Below are positions 34,847-43,428 of a DNA stretch of 64,000 bases, in pieces; position 1 is the stretch's first letter; every line of letters begins with the position of its first letter. Position numbers and translations under genes: made by a program. The DNA lies in contig NZ_JAOQJF010000006.1 in NCBI RefSeq assembly GCF_025567195.1, positions 76,947 to 140,946 of the forward strand. Direction: 5' to 3'. The stretch is from Alitiscatomonas aceti (GTDB taxonomy: Bacteria; Bacillota; Clostridia; Lachnospirales; Lachnospiraceae). A model generated the notes under the pieces. It had not been told where the DNA came from. It saw nothing but the letters and a program-made list of their open reading frames with translations, and searched no databases.

Positions 34847-34874
34847 CCGCAGACAGCGACTCCGGCACCCGGGA

Positions 34875-34927
34875 CAAAAAAGCGCCGCCCGGCCCATCGC
34901 GCATCAGACGCGGGGCTGGACGGCGCT
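34875..34927 (-). terminator. Terminator after DAHP synthase
   Basis: AGCGCCG(T)CC...GGGGC and GCCC...CGGGCGGCGCT pair, followed on the minus strand by TTTTTTG. It lies 10 bases beyond the gene and also faces the convergent small membrane protein gene. Confidence 0.8.
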
Positions 34928-34936
34928 CTGCCGTTT

Positions 34937-35965
34937 CTAGATCTCTTCTGCAATGTCGTAAAGCAGCCGCTCGGACTCCTCCCAGCCCAGGCACGGGTCG
35001 GTGATGGATTTTCCGTAAATGTGCTCGCCGATCTTCTGGCTTCCCGGCTCCAGATAGCTTTCGATCATCACGCCCTTTACGAATTTATGGATATCCGGGG
35101 AATAGCGGCGGCTGTGAAGGACCTCCTTCACGATCCGCACCTGCTCCTCGTAGCGCTTATTGGAGTTGGAGTGGTTGGCGTCCACGATACAGGCCGGGTT
35201 CACCAGCTCCCGCTCTCCGTAAAGCTGTAAAAGCAGTTCCAGATCCTCGTAGTGGTAGTTGGGGATGCACTGGCCGTGCTTGCTGACCGCTCCCCGGAGG
35301 ATCGTATGGGCCAGGGGATTCCCGTCGGTGGTCACCTCCATGGTGCGGTAGATGAAATCATGGCCGTGCTGGGCCGCATAAACGGCGTTTAACATAACGC
35401 CCAGATCCCCGCCGGTGGGGTTCTTCATGCCCACAGGCACGTCCACGCCGCTGGAGGTGAGCCGGTGCTGCTGGTTTTCCACCGACCGGGCGCCGATGGC
35501 GATATAGGACAGCACATCCGATAAATAGCTGTAATTTTCCGGATACAGCATCTCGTCCGCCGTGGAAAAGCCGTAATCCTGGATCGCCCGCATGTGGAGC
35601 TTCCGGATGGCCACCAGGCCCTCGTACATATTGGGCTTTTTCTCGGGGTTAGGCTGATGGAGCATCCCCTTATAGCCGCCTCCGGTGGTCCTGGGCTTGT
35701 TGGTATAGACCCGGGGAATAAGGATCAGCTTGTCGCCCACCTTCTCGCTGACCCGGGCCAGCCGCTCCATGTATTCGCATACAGAGTCCTCCCGGTCCGC
35801 CGAGCACGGCCCGATGATCACCAGGAATTTATCGCTTTCCCCAGTAAATACTGCCGCGATCTCTTTATCTCTTTTCTCTTTTAACTCCACTGCCTCGTCA
35901 GACAGGGGAAATTCTGCCTTGATCAGCTCCGGTGTAGGGAGCAGGCTTTTAAACGTAAATGCCAT
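34937..35965 (-). CDS. 3-deoxy-7-phosphoheptulonate synthase (DAHP synthase), class I AroG type
   Basis: First enzyme of the shikimate pathway, joining phosphoenolpyruvate and erythrose 4-phosphate; about 342 residues. Typical residues are visible: IIGPCSADRE, LIPRVYTNKPRTTGGGYKG, GARSVENQQHR, GMKNPTGGDL, DANHSNSNK and ESYLEPGSQ. These belong to the aroF/G/H group. Two ATGs lie close together; the first (35974) is only 2 bases from GGGAGG and the second (35963-35965) is 11 bases away, so I prefer the second. It follows rpoN by 23 bases on the same strand. No other aro genes are in the window. Confidence 0.92.
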   Translation of the reverse strand: MAFTFKSLLPTPELIKAEFPLSDEAVELKEKRDKEIAAVFTGESDKFLVIIGPCSADREDSVCEYMERLARVSEKVGDKLILIPRVYTNKPRTTGGGYKGMLHQPNPEKKPNMYEGLVAIRKLHMRAIQDYGFSTADEMLYPENYSYLSDVLSYIAIGARSVENQQHRLTSSGVDVPVGMKNPTGGDLGVMLNAVYAAQHGHDFIYRTMEVTTDGNPLAHTILRGAVSKHGQCIPNYHYEDLELLLQLYGERELVNPACIVDANHSNSNKRYEEQVRIVKEVLHSRRYSPDIHKFVKGVMIESYLEPGSQKIGEHIYGKSITDPCLGWEESERLLYDIAEEI

Positions 35966-35988
35966 GATGGCCATTGCCTCCCGTTTCT

Positions 35989-37317
35989 TTATTCTTCCCG
36001 GCGTGAAAACGCGCCTCCGATCCCCAGCTCCATCCTGTATTTGGCCACAGTACGCCTGGAAATGGCCATTCCCTCGGCTTCCAGGAGCTTTGCCAGCTGT
36101 TCGTCGCTGCACGGGTGCTTCTTGTCCTCCTGGTCCACCAGGGCCTTCAGACGGGACTTCACCGTATTGCGGCTCACATCCTCCCCGGTCTTCCCTCCGC
36201 CGGAGATCCCGGTGGTAAAAAGATCCCGGATCAGCAGACAGCCTGCGGGGGTCAGGATATATTTATCCCGGATCGCCCGGCTGACGGTGGATTTGTGGAT
36301 CTCCCGCTCAGCGGCGATCTCCTCTAAGGTCATGGGCTTTAAGGGCTCCTTTCCCAGGAAATACCCGGCCTGGCGCTTTAGGATCCCTTCTGTGATCCCC
36401 TCCAGGGTCCTTCTGCGCTGCTCCACGGCGTTCATGATGAACCTGGCCCGCTTCAGCTTCTCCTCAAAGTAATTCTTTAACTCCTCGTCCTGGGCCGTCT
36501 CCATCATATGTACATAGAACTCATTGATGCTGATATTCCCGGCCCACTTATCATTGAGGCTCACGGTCCACTGGCCGTCCTGATAGCTCAAAATGATATC
36601 CGGGAACACATACTGGGCCCGGTCGCCCCCGTAGCCGTTTAAAGGCCTGGGATTCAGGTTCCGGATCACATGGATCAGCTTCCGCACCTCCACAGAGGAA
36701 AGCTTCAGTCTTCTGGAAATGGTACTGACCTTTCCGTCGGCCACATCCTGCAGATGGTTCCGGATAATGGTGCAGAGAGCGGCCTCCTGCTCCATTCCCA
36801 GCACCTGGAGGACCAGACACTCTTCCAGACTTGAGGCAAAGATTCCCACCGGCTCCAGCTCCTTCAGCCTGGAAACGATGTACTCCACCTCAGAAACCTC
36901 CGCTTTAAGAGCCTCTGCGATCTCTGACGGCGGGACCGTGAGATACCCGTTCTGGTCCAGGGAATGGATGCAGAACTTCACGATCCTGTGCTGCTCCTCC
37001 GTGAGCGTCTTCCAGGGGAGCTGCATCATGATCATATGCTCCACCGACTGCTCCGTATCGTCGGCCTCATAGATCTCCCCACGGGAATCTCCGTCCCTGG
37101 ACGCGCCGTTATAAAACCGGTCGTACTCCCGGTAAGCCACCGGCAGCTCCCCCTCCTGGCGGCCGGAGGAATATTCCACCAGAGGATTTTCGATCTCCTC
37201 ATTCTGTAAAAATTCCTCCAGCTCCGTCATGGACATGCTGAGAATGTTTAAGGACTGCATCTGTACCTGGGATAAAACCTGTTTCGTCTGCAAAGATATA
37301 TCTGTTTTGATCTCCAA
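35989..37317 (-). CDS. rpoN: RNA polymerase sigma-54 factor
   Basis: A 442-residue RpoN. Region I starts with 'LQTKQVLSQVQMQSLNILSMSMTELEEFL', then the acidic linker, the core-binding region, the HTH 'EREIHKSTVSRAIRDKYI', and the C-terminal RpoN box 'ISRRTVAKYRMELGI' which contacts the -24 promoter element. The start codon is TTG (37315-37317) with GAGGG 5 bases upstream. The gene directs promoters that need an enhancer-binding ATPase; none is encoded in this window. It is followed by DAHP synthase. Confidence 0.94.
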   Translation of the reverse strand: MEIKTDISLQTKQVLSQVQMQSLNILSMSMTELEEFLQNEEIENPLVEYSSGRQEGELPVAYREYDRFYNGASRDGDSRGEIYEADDTEQSVEHMIMMQLPWKTLTEEQHRIVKFCIHSLDQNGYLTVPPSEIAEALKAEVSEVEYIVSRLKELEPVGIFASSLEECLVLQVLGMEQEAALCTIIRNHLQDVADGKVSTISRRLKLSSVEVRKLIHVIRNLNPRPLNGYGGDRAQYVFPDIILSYQDGQWTVSLNDKWAGNISINEFYVHMMETAQDEELKNYFEEKLKRARFIMNAVEQRRRTLEGITEGILKRQAGYFLGKEPLKPMTLEEIAAEREIHKSTVSRAIRDKYILTPAGCLLIRDLFTTGISGGGKTGEDVSRNTVKSRLKALVDQEDKKHPCSDEQLAKLLEAEGMAISRRTVAKYRMELGIGGAFSRREE

Positions 37318-37336
37318 TGTAACCCTCTCTCCTGTC

Positions 37337-38515
37337 TTATCTTTCCCCGGCCCGGTACCGTTCCAGAAGCCGGTTGATCCTCTTTGTGGGATTTAAAAGC
37401 TCGCTCAAAGAGGAGTCATGGTTTAAGTTGTCAATAATGAGAGCGATATATTTGCTCATATCCACATCGATATAATATGGCTTCGATAAAAGCTCCGGCG
37501 TCTGATAGATCAGATTGGTGGTCAGCACCCGGTCGATGACGCCGTTTTCATAATATTCGTCGAATTTCTTAAGGCCGTTGGTAAAAAGTCCGAAGGTGGT
37601 GCAGATAAAAACCTTTCTGGCCTTTCTCCGCTTCAGCTCCTTGGCTGTGTCCAGCATGCTCTCGCCGGAAGAGATCATATCGTCAATGATGATCACATCT
37701 TTTCCTTCCACGCTGGCCCCTAAAAATTCATGGGCCACGATGGGATTGCGGCCATTGATGATCTTTGTGTAATCGCGGCGCTTATAGAACATGCCCAGAT
37801 CCAGTCCCAGCACGTTGGCAAAGAACACAGCCCGTCCCATTCCTCCCTCGTCGGGGCTGATGACCATCATGTGGTCGCTGTCGATCTGCAGGTCCTTTTC
37901 ATGCTTTAACAGATGCTTGATGAACTGGTAAATGGGCTGCACCGTCTCAAAGCCCTTTAAGGGGATCGCATTCTGCACCCGGGGATCGTGGGCGTCAAAG
38001 GTAATGATATTCTCCACGCCCATGCTGGTCAGCTCCTGGAGCGCCAGGGCACAGTCTAAGGATTCGCGGCCCGTTCTCCGGTGCTGGCGGCTCTCATAAA
38101 GGAACGGCATGATCACGTTGATCCGTCTCGCCTTTCCGCCTACGGAGGCGATCACACGCTTCAGGTCCTGATAATGATCATCCGGGGACATATGGTTCTG
38201 GATCCCGCTTAAGGAATACGTCAGGCTGTAATTACACACGTCCACCAGGATATAAAGATCGTCGCCGCGGACGGATTCCAGGATCTCGCCCTTGCCCTCG
38301 CCGGATCCGAATCTGGGAGTCCTGGCCCCGACAATATAGGAATCCCTCTGGTAGCCTGCAAACGCGATGGTGGACTTATGCTCGCTTTCCCGCTCGTTCC
38401 TCCACCCGGTCAGCCAGGCGTCTACCTTTTTTCCCAGGGTCTCACAGCTCTTTAAGGGGATCAGCCCCAGAGGGCCCACCGGGATCGTCTCTATCTGTTT
38501 TTCTTCGTAAAGCAT
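37337..38515 (-). CDS. prs: Ribose-phosphate pyrophosphokinase, long form
   Basis: PRPP synthase-like enzyme of 392 residues, about 75 longer than the classic type. The PRPP-binding loop VIIIDDMISSGES and the 'FDAHDPRVQN' metal/ATP region are visible, as is the 'PFLYESRQHRRTGRESLD' flexible loop. The extra length sits in the N-terminal half, before and around 'GARTPRFGSGEG'. The product feeds purine, pyrimidine, histidine and NAD synthesis. The ATG follows GGAGG. It lies between dnaI-like and rpoN genes. Confidence 0.88.
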   Translation of the reverse strand: MLYEEKQIETIPVGPLGLIPLKSCETLGKKVDAWLTGWRNERESEHKSTIAFAGYQRDSYIVGARTPRFGSGEGKGEILESVRGDDLYILVDVCNYSLTYSLSGIQNHMSPDDHYQDLKRVIASVGGKARRINVIMPFLYESRQHRRTGRESLDCALALQELTSMGVENIITFDAHDPRVQNAIPLKGFETVQPIYQFIKHLLKHEKDLQIDSDHMMVISPDEGGMGRAVFFANVLGLDLGMFYKRRDYTKIINGRNPIVAHEFLGASVEGKDVIIIDDMISSGESMLDTAKELKRRKARKVFICTTFGLFTNGLKKFDEYYENGVIDRVLTTNLIYQTPELLSKPYYIDVDMSKYIALIIDNLNHDSSLSELLNPTKRINRLLERYRAGER

Positions 38516-38572
38516 ATTTTTCCTCCATTTTTCTGCGCTGAACTACATTTTATAACAAAATCCGCCGTTTCG

Positions 38573-39571
38573 TCAACCTTGTTTCCCATAACCGCGCCGC
38601 AGAAGCCTGAGATCCTCGCCCAGAAGGGGCAGGACCTTGTACTGGCTCATGATCCGGGAGGTGACCCGTTCCGTAAATTCGTCCTGCATCCGGCTTAAGG
38701 CCAGATTGGTGGAGATAATGGTGCCCAGCTTTTTTGTAAGCCGCTCGTTGATGCAGTAAAAGAGCTGGGAGGCCGTAAAGGTATTGATGAGCTCCGTCCC
38801 CAGGTCGTCAATGATCAGAAGGTCACAGTCCAGGATATAGGCCGCCCGGTCCCTTACCTCCTCCCCGTCCCGGCCGCCGAAGCGGCTTTCCGACAGGATA
38901 TCGAACATGTCTGTGGCCGTCAGGTACACCACCGAATAGCACTGTCTTAAAAGCTCCCGGGCAATGCAGTTGCTGAGGAAGGTCTTTCCGCAGCCAGTGC
39001 TCCCGGTGAACAGGATACTTCCCTTTTCCCGGCCAAAGTTTTCCACATAGGCTCTGCACTCGCCGATGACCATGGACATGTAATCGTACACCGTCATTCC
39101 CACCCGGCCGTCGATCCGCTCCCTGTCATAGTATTCCATGGAAAGGGTATCGAAATTCTCCCGTTCCAGCACTTCCCGGATATTGGACTGGTCATAAAGG
39201 ACCTGGATCTCCATCTGGCGGAAGCAGCGGCATTTTTTTCCGTCTGCAAAGCCTGTGTCCCGGCAGCAGGGGCAGTGGTACTGCATTTCCATATAGTCGT
39301 CCGGATAGCCCGCCCGCTGCAGGTATTTTCTCTTCTGCTCCTTCAAAAGAGAGGCTTCCTCTTTGAAGGCCCTGGCCCCGTCCTCGTCCCCCTGAAGCTT
39401 TCTCCTGGCCGCCTGGGCCATGGCGGCGGCGATCTCATCCGTCAGCGCCTCCACCTGGGGGATCCTTTCATACACCTCCCGGATCCGCTCATCCTGACGG
39501 CGCTTATTTAAAAACTGGCGCTGGTTGTACACCCGCATGATGGCGTCAAACTGGGAATTACTCAGTGCCAT
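38573..39571 (-). CDS. DnaC/DnaI-like helicase loader ATPase
   Basis: A 332-residue AAA+ protein. A helical N-terminal region and a short zinc-binding-type cluster (CPCCRDTG...CRC, about 98-115) precede the ATPase with Walker A FTGSTGCGKT, Walker B LLIIDDLG and an arginine finger region. In Firmicutes such proteins load the replicative helicase together with DnaD. It overlaps the dnaD-like gene by 14 bases, supporting a joint role in replication start or restart. Confidence 0.87.
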   Translation of the reverse strand: MALSNSQFDAIMRVYNQRQFLNKRRQDERIREVYERIPQVEALTDEIAAAMAQAARRKLQGDEDGARAFKEEASLLKEQKRKYLQRAGYPDDYMEMQYHCPCCRDTGFADGKKCRCFRQMEIQVLYDQSNIREVLERENFDTLSMEYYDRERIDGRVGMTVYDYMSMVIGECRAYVENFGREKGSILFTGSTGCGKTFLSNCIARELLRQCYSVVYLTATDMFDILSESRFGGRDGEEVRDRAAYILDCDLLIIDDLGTELINTFTASQLFYCINERLTKKLGTIISTNLALSRMQDEFTERVTSRIMSQYKVLPLLGEDLRLLRRGYGKQG

Positions 39572-40601
39572 CCATTCTTCCTCCCTTCTGCTGTCTCCTT
39601 CTCATATCTTCCCATACATAATCCTCATAATTATAGGTCCGTTCCTCAAAGTTCTTAAACCGGTTGGAACCGGCGGGCTTTCTTCCCGTCTCCTGGCCTC
39701 TGCCGTTTCCCGGCTCCCGCCGGTCCTGTCGTTTCGACGCCTGCCGCCTCCGGTCCAGCTCCTCCACGTCCCCCAGGGTCTTTACCCCGGCTTCCTTCCA
39801 GCCAGTGAGGATCTTGTCGGCATAGGGAAAGCTGGCCGTTCCTGTGGCCTTTATGGTCCTTCCGCAGGCCTCTGTCACCAGCTTACAGTCAAAGCCAAAC
39901 TCCTTAAACCACCGCTTCATAAATTCTGTCTCCGCCGTGGCCGGGCTCCGCCCTGTGATCCCGAAGGCCTTCATTACTGCCGATGTGTCCCGGGAATACC
40001 GCATGGTGTAATCCCTGGCCTCCTCCCTGGTATGGATCCCCATCTGATACCAGTTTAAGGCCACCTTCTCAATATACCGGATGCTGGAATGGCCGCCTCC
40101 GGCACAGTACTCCGCCAGATACTCCAGAAGATCCCCGGACATCTTAAGGCCGTCGTAAAAAAAAGCAAACTTTTCACATTCGATCTGGGTAAAGGTCTTG
40201 CCCAGATACTGCTGGACCGCGTATAAAAGGGCTGTAAACTCCTCATCCCCGGAAAGGCGCTCCATACGGTCGCAGCTGTTTCCCTCCTCGGGGATCTCCA
40301 CATCCCTGGCCGCCGCCGCTTCCTTTTCCGCGCTCTGGCGGGACTCCGGACGGCCTCCGTCTCCCTCCCGCTCCAGAAGGCCGGCTTCCTCCCAATAGGC
40401 CAGGGCACGCTTCACGTCCGCCTCTGTATGGTCCAGGGCGTCGGCAATGGCAGACACGGTGACCTCCTCCCCCTCATGGCGCAGCAGGTAAAGGAATACC
40501 TTCACATATTCCCCATTGGCCGCCGTCATATATGTGTCGATAAATGCATTGGATACCACAGTCCCCTGGAATGCCATTTTGTTTTTCATCCCTAAATTCA
40601 T
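39558..40601 (-). CDS. DnaD-domain replication protein
   Basis: A 347-residue protein with an N-terminal winged helix (about 15-75, 'EEVTVSAIADALDHTEADVKRALAYWEEAG') and a DnaD-like region containing 'YLGKTFTQIECEKFAFFYDGLKMSGDLLEYLAEYC' and a second DnaD-type helical repeat. The C-terminal 60 residues are Arg/Gln-rich, as expected for DNA contact. DnaD/DnaB-type proteins help deliver helicase at oriC. The gene's upstream region carries DnaA boxes (40671-40870). Confidence 0.87.
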   Translation of the reverse strand: MNLGMKNKMAFQGTVVSNAFIDTYMTAANGEYVKVFLYLLRHEGEEVTVSAIADALDHTEADVKRALAYWEEAGLLEREGDGGRPESRQSAEKEAAAARDVEIPEEGNSCDRMERLSGDEEFTALLYAVQQYLGKTFTQIECEKFAFFYDGLKMSGDLLEYLAEYCAGGGHSSIRYIEKVALNWYQMGIHTREEARDYTMRYSRDTSAVMKAFGITGRSPATAETEFMKRWFKEFGFDCKLVTEACGRTIKATGTASFPYADKILTGWKEAGVKTLGDVEELDRRRQASKRQDRREPGNGRGQETGRKPAGSNRFKNFEERTYNYEDYVWEDMRRRQQKGGRMDGTE

Positions 40602-40670
40602 GATCCTTCACCCTCACAACTTTCCTGTTTCCATCATAACACAGCTCTACCCAAAAGGAAATAGGCGGAA

Positions 40671-40714
40671 TCATCCACAATCTGGATTGTGGATATTGTG
40701 GATAACGTGGATAA
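40671..40714 (-). promoter_or_regulatory. Cluster of DnaA boxes upstream of dnaD
   Basis: Three 9-base boxes abut each other in the same direction: ATATCCACA (40688-40696 complement), TTATCCACA (40697-40705 complement, exact consensus) and TTATCCACG (40706-40714 complement). A fourth, opposite TCATCCACA lies at 40671-40679. They sit 70-115 bases before the dnaD-type gene, in the position of an operator. Confidence 0.7.
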
Positions 40715-40852
40715 GCCTGCGGCATAATCCTGGGGAATTTCCACGAAAATTGTCGTATCCCTTGTATTTCCTAACTTTTCCACATTTGTCTCTTACCAGT
40801 TATGTAAATAAAAAAATCCACAGGGTTTTCTTCGGCTAACTGTTGAAAACTC
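40715..40852. other. Region between the two DnaA-box clusters
   Basis: No gene seen. It includes one further box, TTTTCCACA at 40776-40784, and AT-rich runs near 40801-40817. Confidence 0.5.
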
Positions 40853-40870
40853 TGTGGATATTGTGGATAA
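40853..40870 (-). promoter_or_regulatory. Second pair of DnaA boxes at the murC end
   Basis: ATATCCACA (40853-40861 complement) and TTATCCACA (40862-40870 complement, exact consensus) abut just beyond the murC stop codon. Confidence 0.65.
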
Positions 40871-40871
40871 C

Positions 40872-42254
40872 TTACTTCTTAAGGAGATTTTCCCCCACTT
40901 TTACTATATCTCCGGCCCCCATAGTTATCAACAGGTCGCCGGATCCACATTTTTCCAGAAGAAATTCTTCAATTTCTGAAAAGCTGGGGAAATACCAGGC
41001 ATCTGTTCCAAGACCGGCGATCTTTTCCGCCAGCATGGAGGAGCTGATCCCCAGGGTATCGGTCTCTCTGGCCGCATAAATGTCTGCCAGGACCACATGA
41101 TCCGCAGCAGAAAGGGCTTCGGCAAAATCATCCATCAGCGCCCTGGTCCTGGTATACGTATGGGGCTGGAACACGCACCACAGCTCCCGGTGGGGATAAT
41201 TCTCCGCCGTGGAAAGGGTGGCCGCGATCTCCTGGGGATGATGGGCGTAATCGTCGATGATGGTAACGCCGTTCAATACACCCTTTTTCTCAAACCGGCG
41301 GTGGGTGCCCCGGTAAGCCAGAAGGCCGGCGCAGATATCCCCATCGTCCACGCCCAGCTCCCGGGCTGCGGCAAAGGCTGCCAGGGAGTTATACACATTG
41401 TGCATTCCCGGCACGCCTAAGACGACCGTGCAGACCTTCTTCCCGTTCTCCAGAAGCTCATAGGACGCGCAGGCGCTTTCGTCAAAGGCCACATGGGCCG
41501 CGCTGTACCTGCTCCTTACCGGATCGCTTCCCACAGTGATCACCCGGCACGGAAGTCCTTTACAGATCTCCTCATATTCCCGGATATCGCTGTTTATGAT
41601 CAGGATGCCATCCTCTGGCAGAAGCCCTGCAAACCGCCTGAAGGAGTTCCGGATATCGTCGATATCCTTAAAGAAATCCAGATGGTCCGCCTCGATGTTC
41701 AGAATGATCTCCATGGTGGGAAAAAAGGACAGGAAGCTGTTGGTATATTCACAGGCCTCGGTCACGAACATCTCCGGGCCGCCCACACGGATATTGCCGC
41801 CGATGGCGTCCAGCATCCCCCCTACGGAAATGGTGGGGTCCTTCCGTGCCTCCATCAGGATCTCCGTCAGCATGGATGTGGTGGTGGTCTTTCCATGGGT
41901 TCCCGCCACGGCCACCGACTGGTTATAATTTCTCATGATCTGGCCCAGAAGCTCCGCCCGGGTAAGGATCGGGATGGACCGTCCCGCTGCGGCTGCATAT
42001 TCCGGGTTGTCGGGATGGACTGCGGCCGTATAGACCACTACGTCGGTCCCTTCCATAATATTCTCCGCTTTCTGTCCGTAAAAGAGCTTTGCTCCGTGGG
42101 CCTCCAGCTTCTTTGTGAGCTCCGACTCCCTGGCGTCGGAACCGGATACGGTAAATCCCCTTTCCAGCAGGATCTCCGCCAGACCGCTCATACTGATCCC
42201 GCCAATGCCGATAAAATGCACATGGCAGGGACGTTCAAAATCTATATGATACAT
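40872..42254 (-). CDS. murC: UDP-N-acetylmuramate-L-alanine ligase
   Basis: A 460-residue cytoplasmic Mur ligase that adds the first amino acid of the peptidoglycan stem. It has an N-terminal UDP-binding fold (FIGIGGISMSGLAEIL), ATP-binding AGTHGKTTTTSM, the 'EACEYTNSFLSFFPTMEIILNIEADHLDFF' region, and the C-terminal domain with DDYAHHP and QPHTYTRT. The ATG at 42252-42254 has GAGGAG upstream. A long ORF on the opposite strand (41493-42536) is a shadow of this gene. Confidence 0.95.
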   Translation of the reverse strand: MYHIDFERPCHVHFIGIGGISMSGLAEILLERGFTVSGSDARESELTKKLEAHGAKLFYGQKAENIMEGTDVVVYTAAVHPDNPEYAAAAGRSIPILTRAELLGQIMRNYNQSVAVAGTHGKTTTTSMLTEILMEARKDPTISVGGMLDAIGGNIRVGGPEMFVTEACEYTNSFLSFFPTMEIILNIEADHLDFFKDIDDIRNSFRRFAGLLPEDGILIINSDIREYEEICKGLPCRVITVGSDPVRSRYSAAHVAFDESACASYELLENGKKVCTVVLGVPGMHNVYNSLAAFAAARELGVDDGDICAGLLAYRGTHRRFEKKGVLNGVTIIDDYAHHPQEIAATLSTAENYPHRELWCVFQPHTYTRTRALMDDFAEALSAADHVVLADIYAARETDTLGISSSMLAEKIAGLGTDAWYFPSFSEIEEFLLEKCGSGDLLITMGAGDIVKVGENLLKK

Positions 42255-42398
42255 GTATCTGCTCCTCTCGGTATATTCACCTTTATCATAGCACATAAAA
42301 AGCAGAAAATCCATAGGATCCAGGCCCTGGATCCCTGCTCTTCAGGCCGCTTCTGCCGCCAGGAACCTCCGCTCTCCCGGGGCGGATGCCTCTTGGCG

Positions 42399-43400
42399 CT
42401 AAAACAGCTCCTCCCGGTATGGTTCCAGCGCTCCCAGAAGAATCTGGCCCAGGATCCCAACGGCCAGGATCTCCCCGGCACCCACGGTGATCATCATGAA
42501 CCATACCATGTCCCCAGAGCCATAGGCGTATTTTAATACCCACGGAATGATCAGCGTATTGGCTGCAATGGGGGGAAGGGAGACCAGATACCGGTTTTTT
42601 CTGAAAAGCCGGGAGCCCACGGCTCCCATCAGCGTTGCAAGACTCCCGAATACCATGTCCAGGGCTGCGGCCCCGCCCAGGAGATTGGAGATCAGGCAGC
42701 CCAAAAATACCCCGGGCACCGCCGCCGGGGTAAAGTATGGAAGGACGCACAGGGCCTCAGAGATCCGGAACCGGACCGGCCCGAAGCTGATGGGACGGAA
42801 GGCCATGGTCAGGACCACATAGACCGCGGCGATGGCCGCTCCCTGGACCATCTGCTTTACGCGGCTGTCCGGCCCCGGGAACCGGCGGCTCCTGTCCTCC
42901 GGCCTCCCTGCCGCCCAGACCGTTCCGTCTTCCCCAGACGTTCCTTCCCGCCGTCTTCCGACGATCCATAAAAGCCCCGTAATAAGGGCCGCTCCCGTAC
43001 TGTCGATCAGAACGTCTGTGACCATTCCCGCCCGGCCCGGTACAAAAAGCTGGTGAAGTTCATCGGTGCAGGCATAAGCCACGGTCACCGCCAGGGCGGC
43101 CTTCAGCCATTTCTTCCAGGGAAGCTCCCACTGGAACAGGGCGAATAAAACAGTCAGATGGAGCACCGCAAATTCCGTAATATGGGCAGTCTTCCTTACC
43201 GGTGTGGCCAGGAGACCGCACAGATCATGGACCTGCTCCGGCGACAGCCGGTCCGTAAGCCCCACGGCCTCCGCCGTCCACAAAAGCGCTCTGGTAACGC
43301 TGTCGCTCATTTCCGTGGACACGTCCGCCGGCTGGGCCGAAAACCAGAAAATGGCTGTCATGATCACCAGCGCCGGGATCCATGCCAGATATTTTTTCAT
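42399..43400 (-). CDS. VanZ-QueT fusion membrane protein
   Basis: A 333-residue membrane protein made of two families that normally occur apart. Residues about 1-150 form a VanZ-like domain (IFWFSAQPA, RKTAHITEFAVL, YACTDELHQLFVPGR). After a polar linker, residues about 180-333 form a QueT-type domain (VLTMAFRPISFGPVRFRISEALCVLPYFTPAAVPG) of an ECF-type queuosine-precursor importer. I see no stop or frameshift between them. The ATG at 43398-43400 is 10 bases from GAGAG; an earlier ATG (43409) abuts it. No preQ1 riboswitch is seen ahead. Role: import of a queuosine precursor is likely for the second half; the VanZ half is unknown. Confidence 0.82.
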   Translation of the reverse strand: MKKYLAWIPALVIMTAIFWFSAQPADVSTEMSDSVTRALLWTAEAVGLTDRLSPEQVHDLCGLLATPVRKTAHITEFAVLHLTVLFALFQWELPWKKWLKAALAVTVAYACTDELHQLFVPGRAGMVTDVLIDSTGAALITGLLWIVGRRREGTSGEDGTVWAAGRPEDRSRRFPGPDSRVKQMVQGAAIAAVYVVLTMAFRPISFGPVRFRISEALCVLPYFTPAAVPGVFLGCLISNLLGGAAALDMVFGSLATLMGAVGSRLFRKNRYLVSLPPIAANTLIIPWVLKYAYGSGDMVWFMMITVGAGEILAVGILGQILLGALEPYREELF

Positions 43401-43428
43401 AATACGCATACTCTCTTTCTAAAACATT

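Noticed and set aside
42305..42340. Terminator before murC (GGATCCAGG / CCTGGATCC)
   Set aside because: The palindrome is strong but its centre is too short for a normal loop and no T run follows directly; it may be chance.
41493..42536. Long plus-strand ORF of 347 codons opposite murC
   Set aside because: It mirrors the murC reading frame, its residues are His/Arg/Gly/Gln-rich as in shadow frames, and it has no ribosome binding site or family match.
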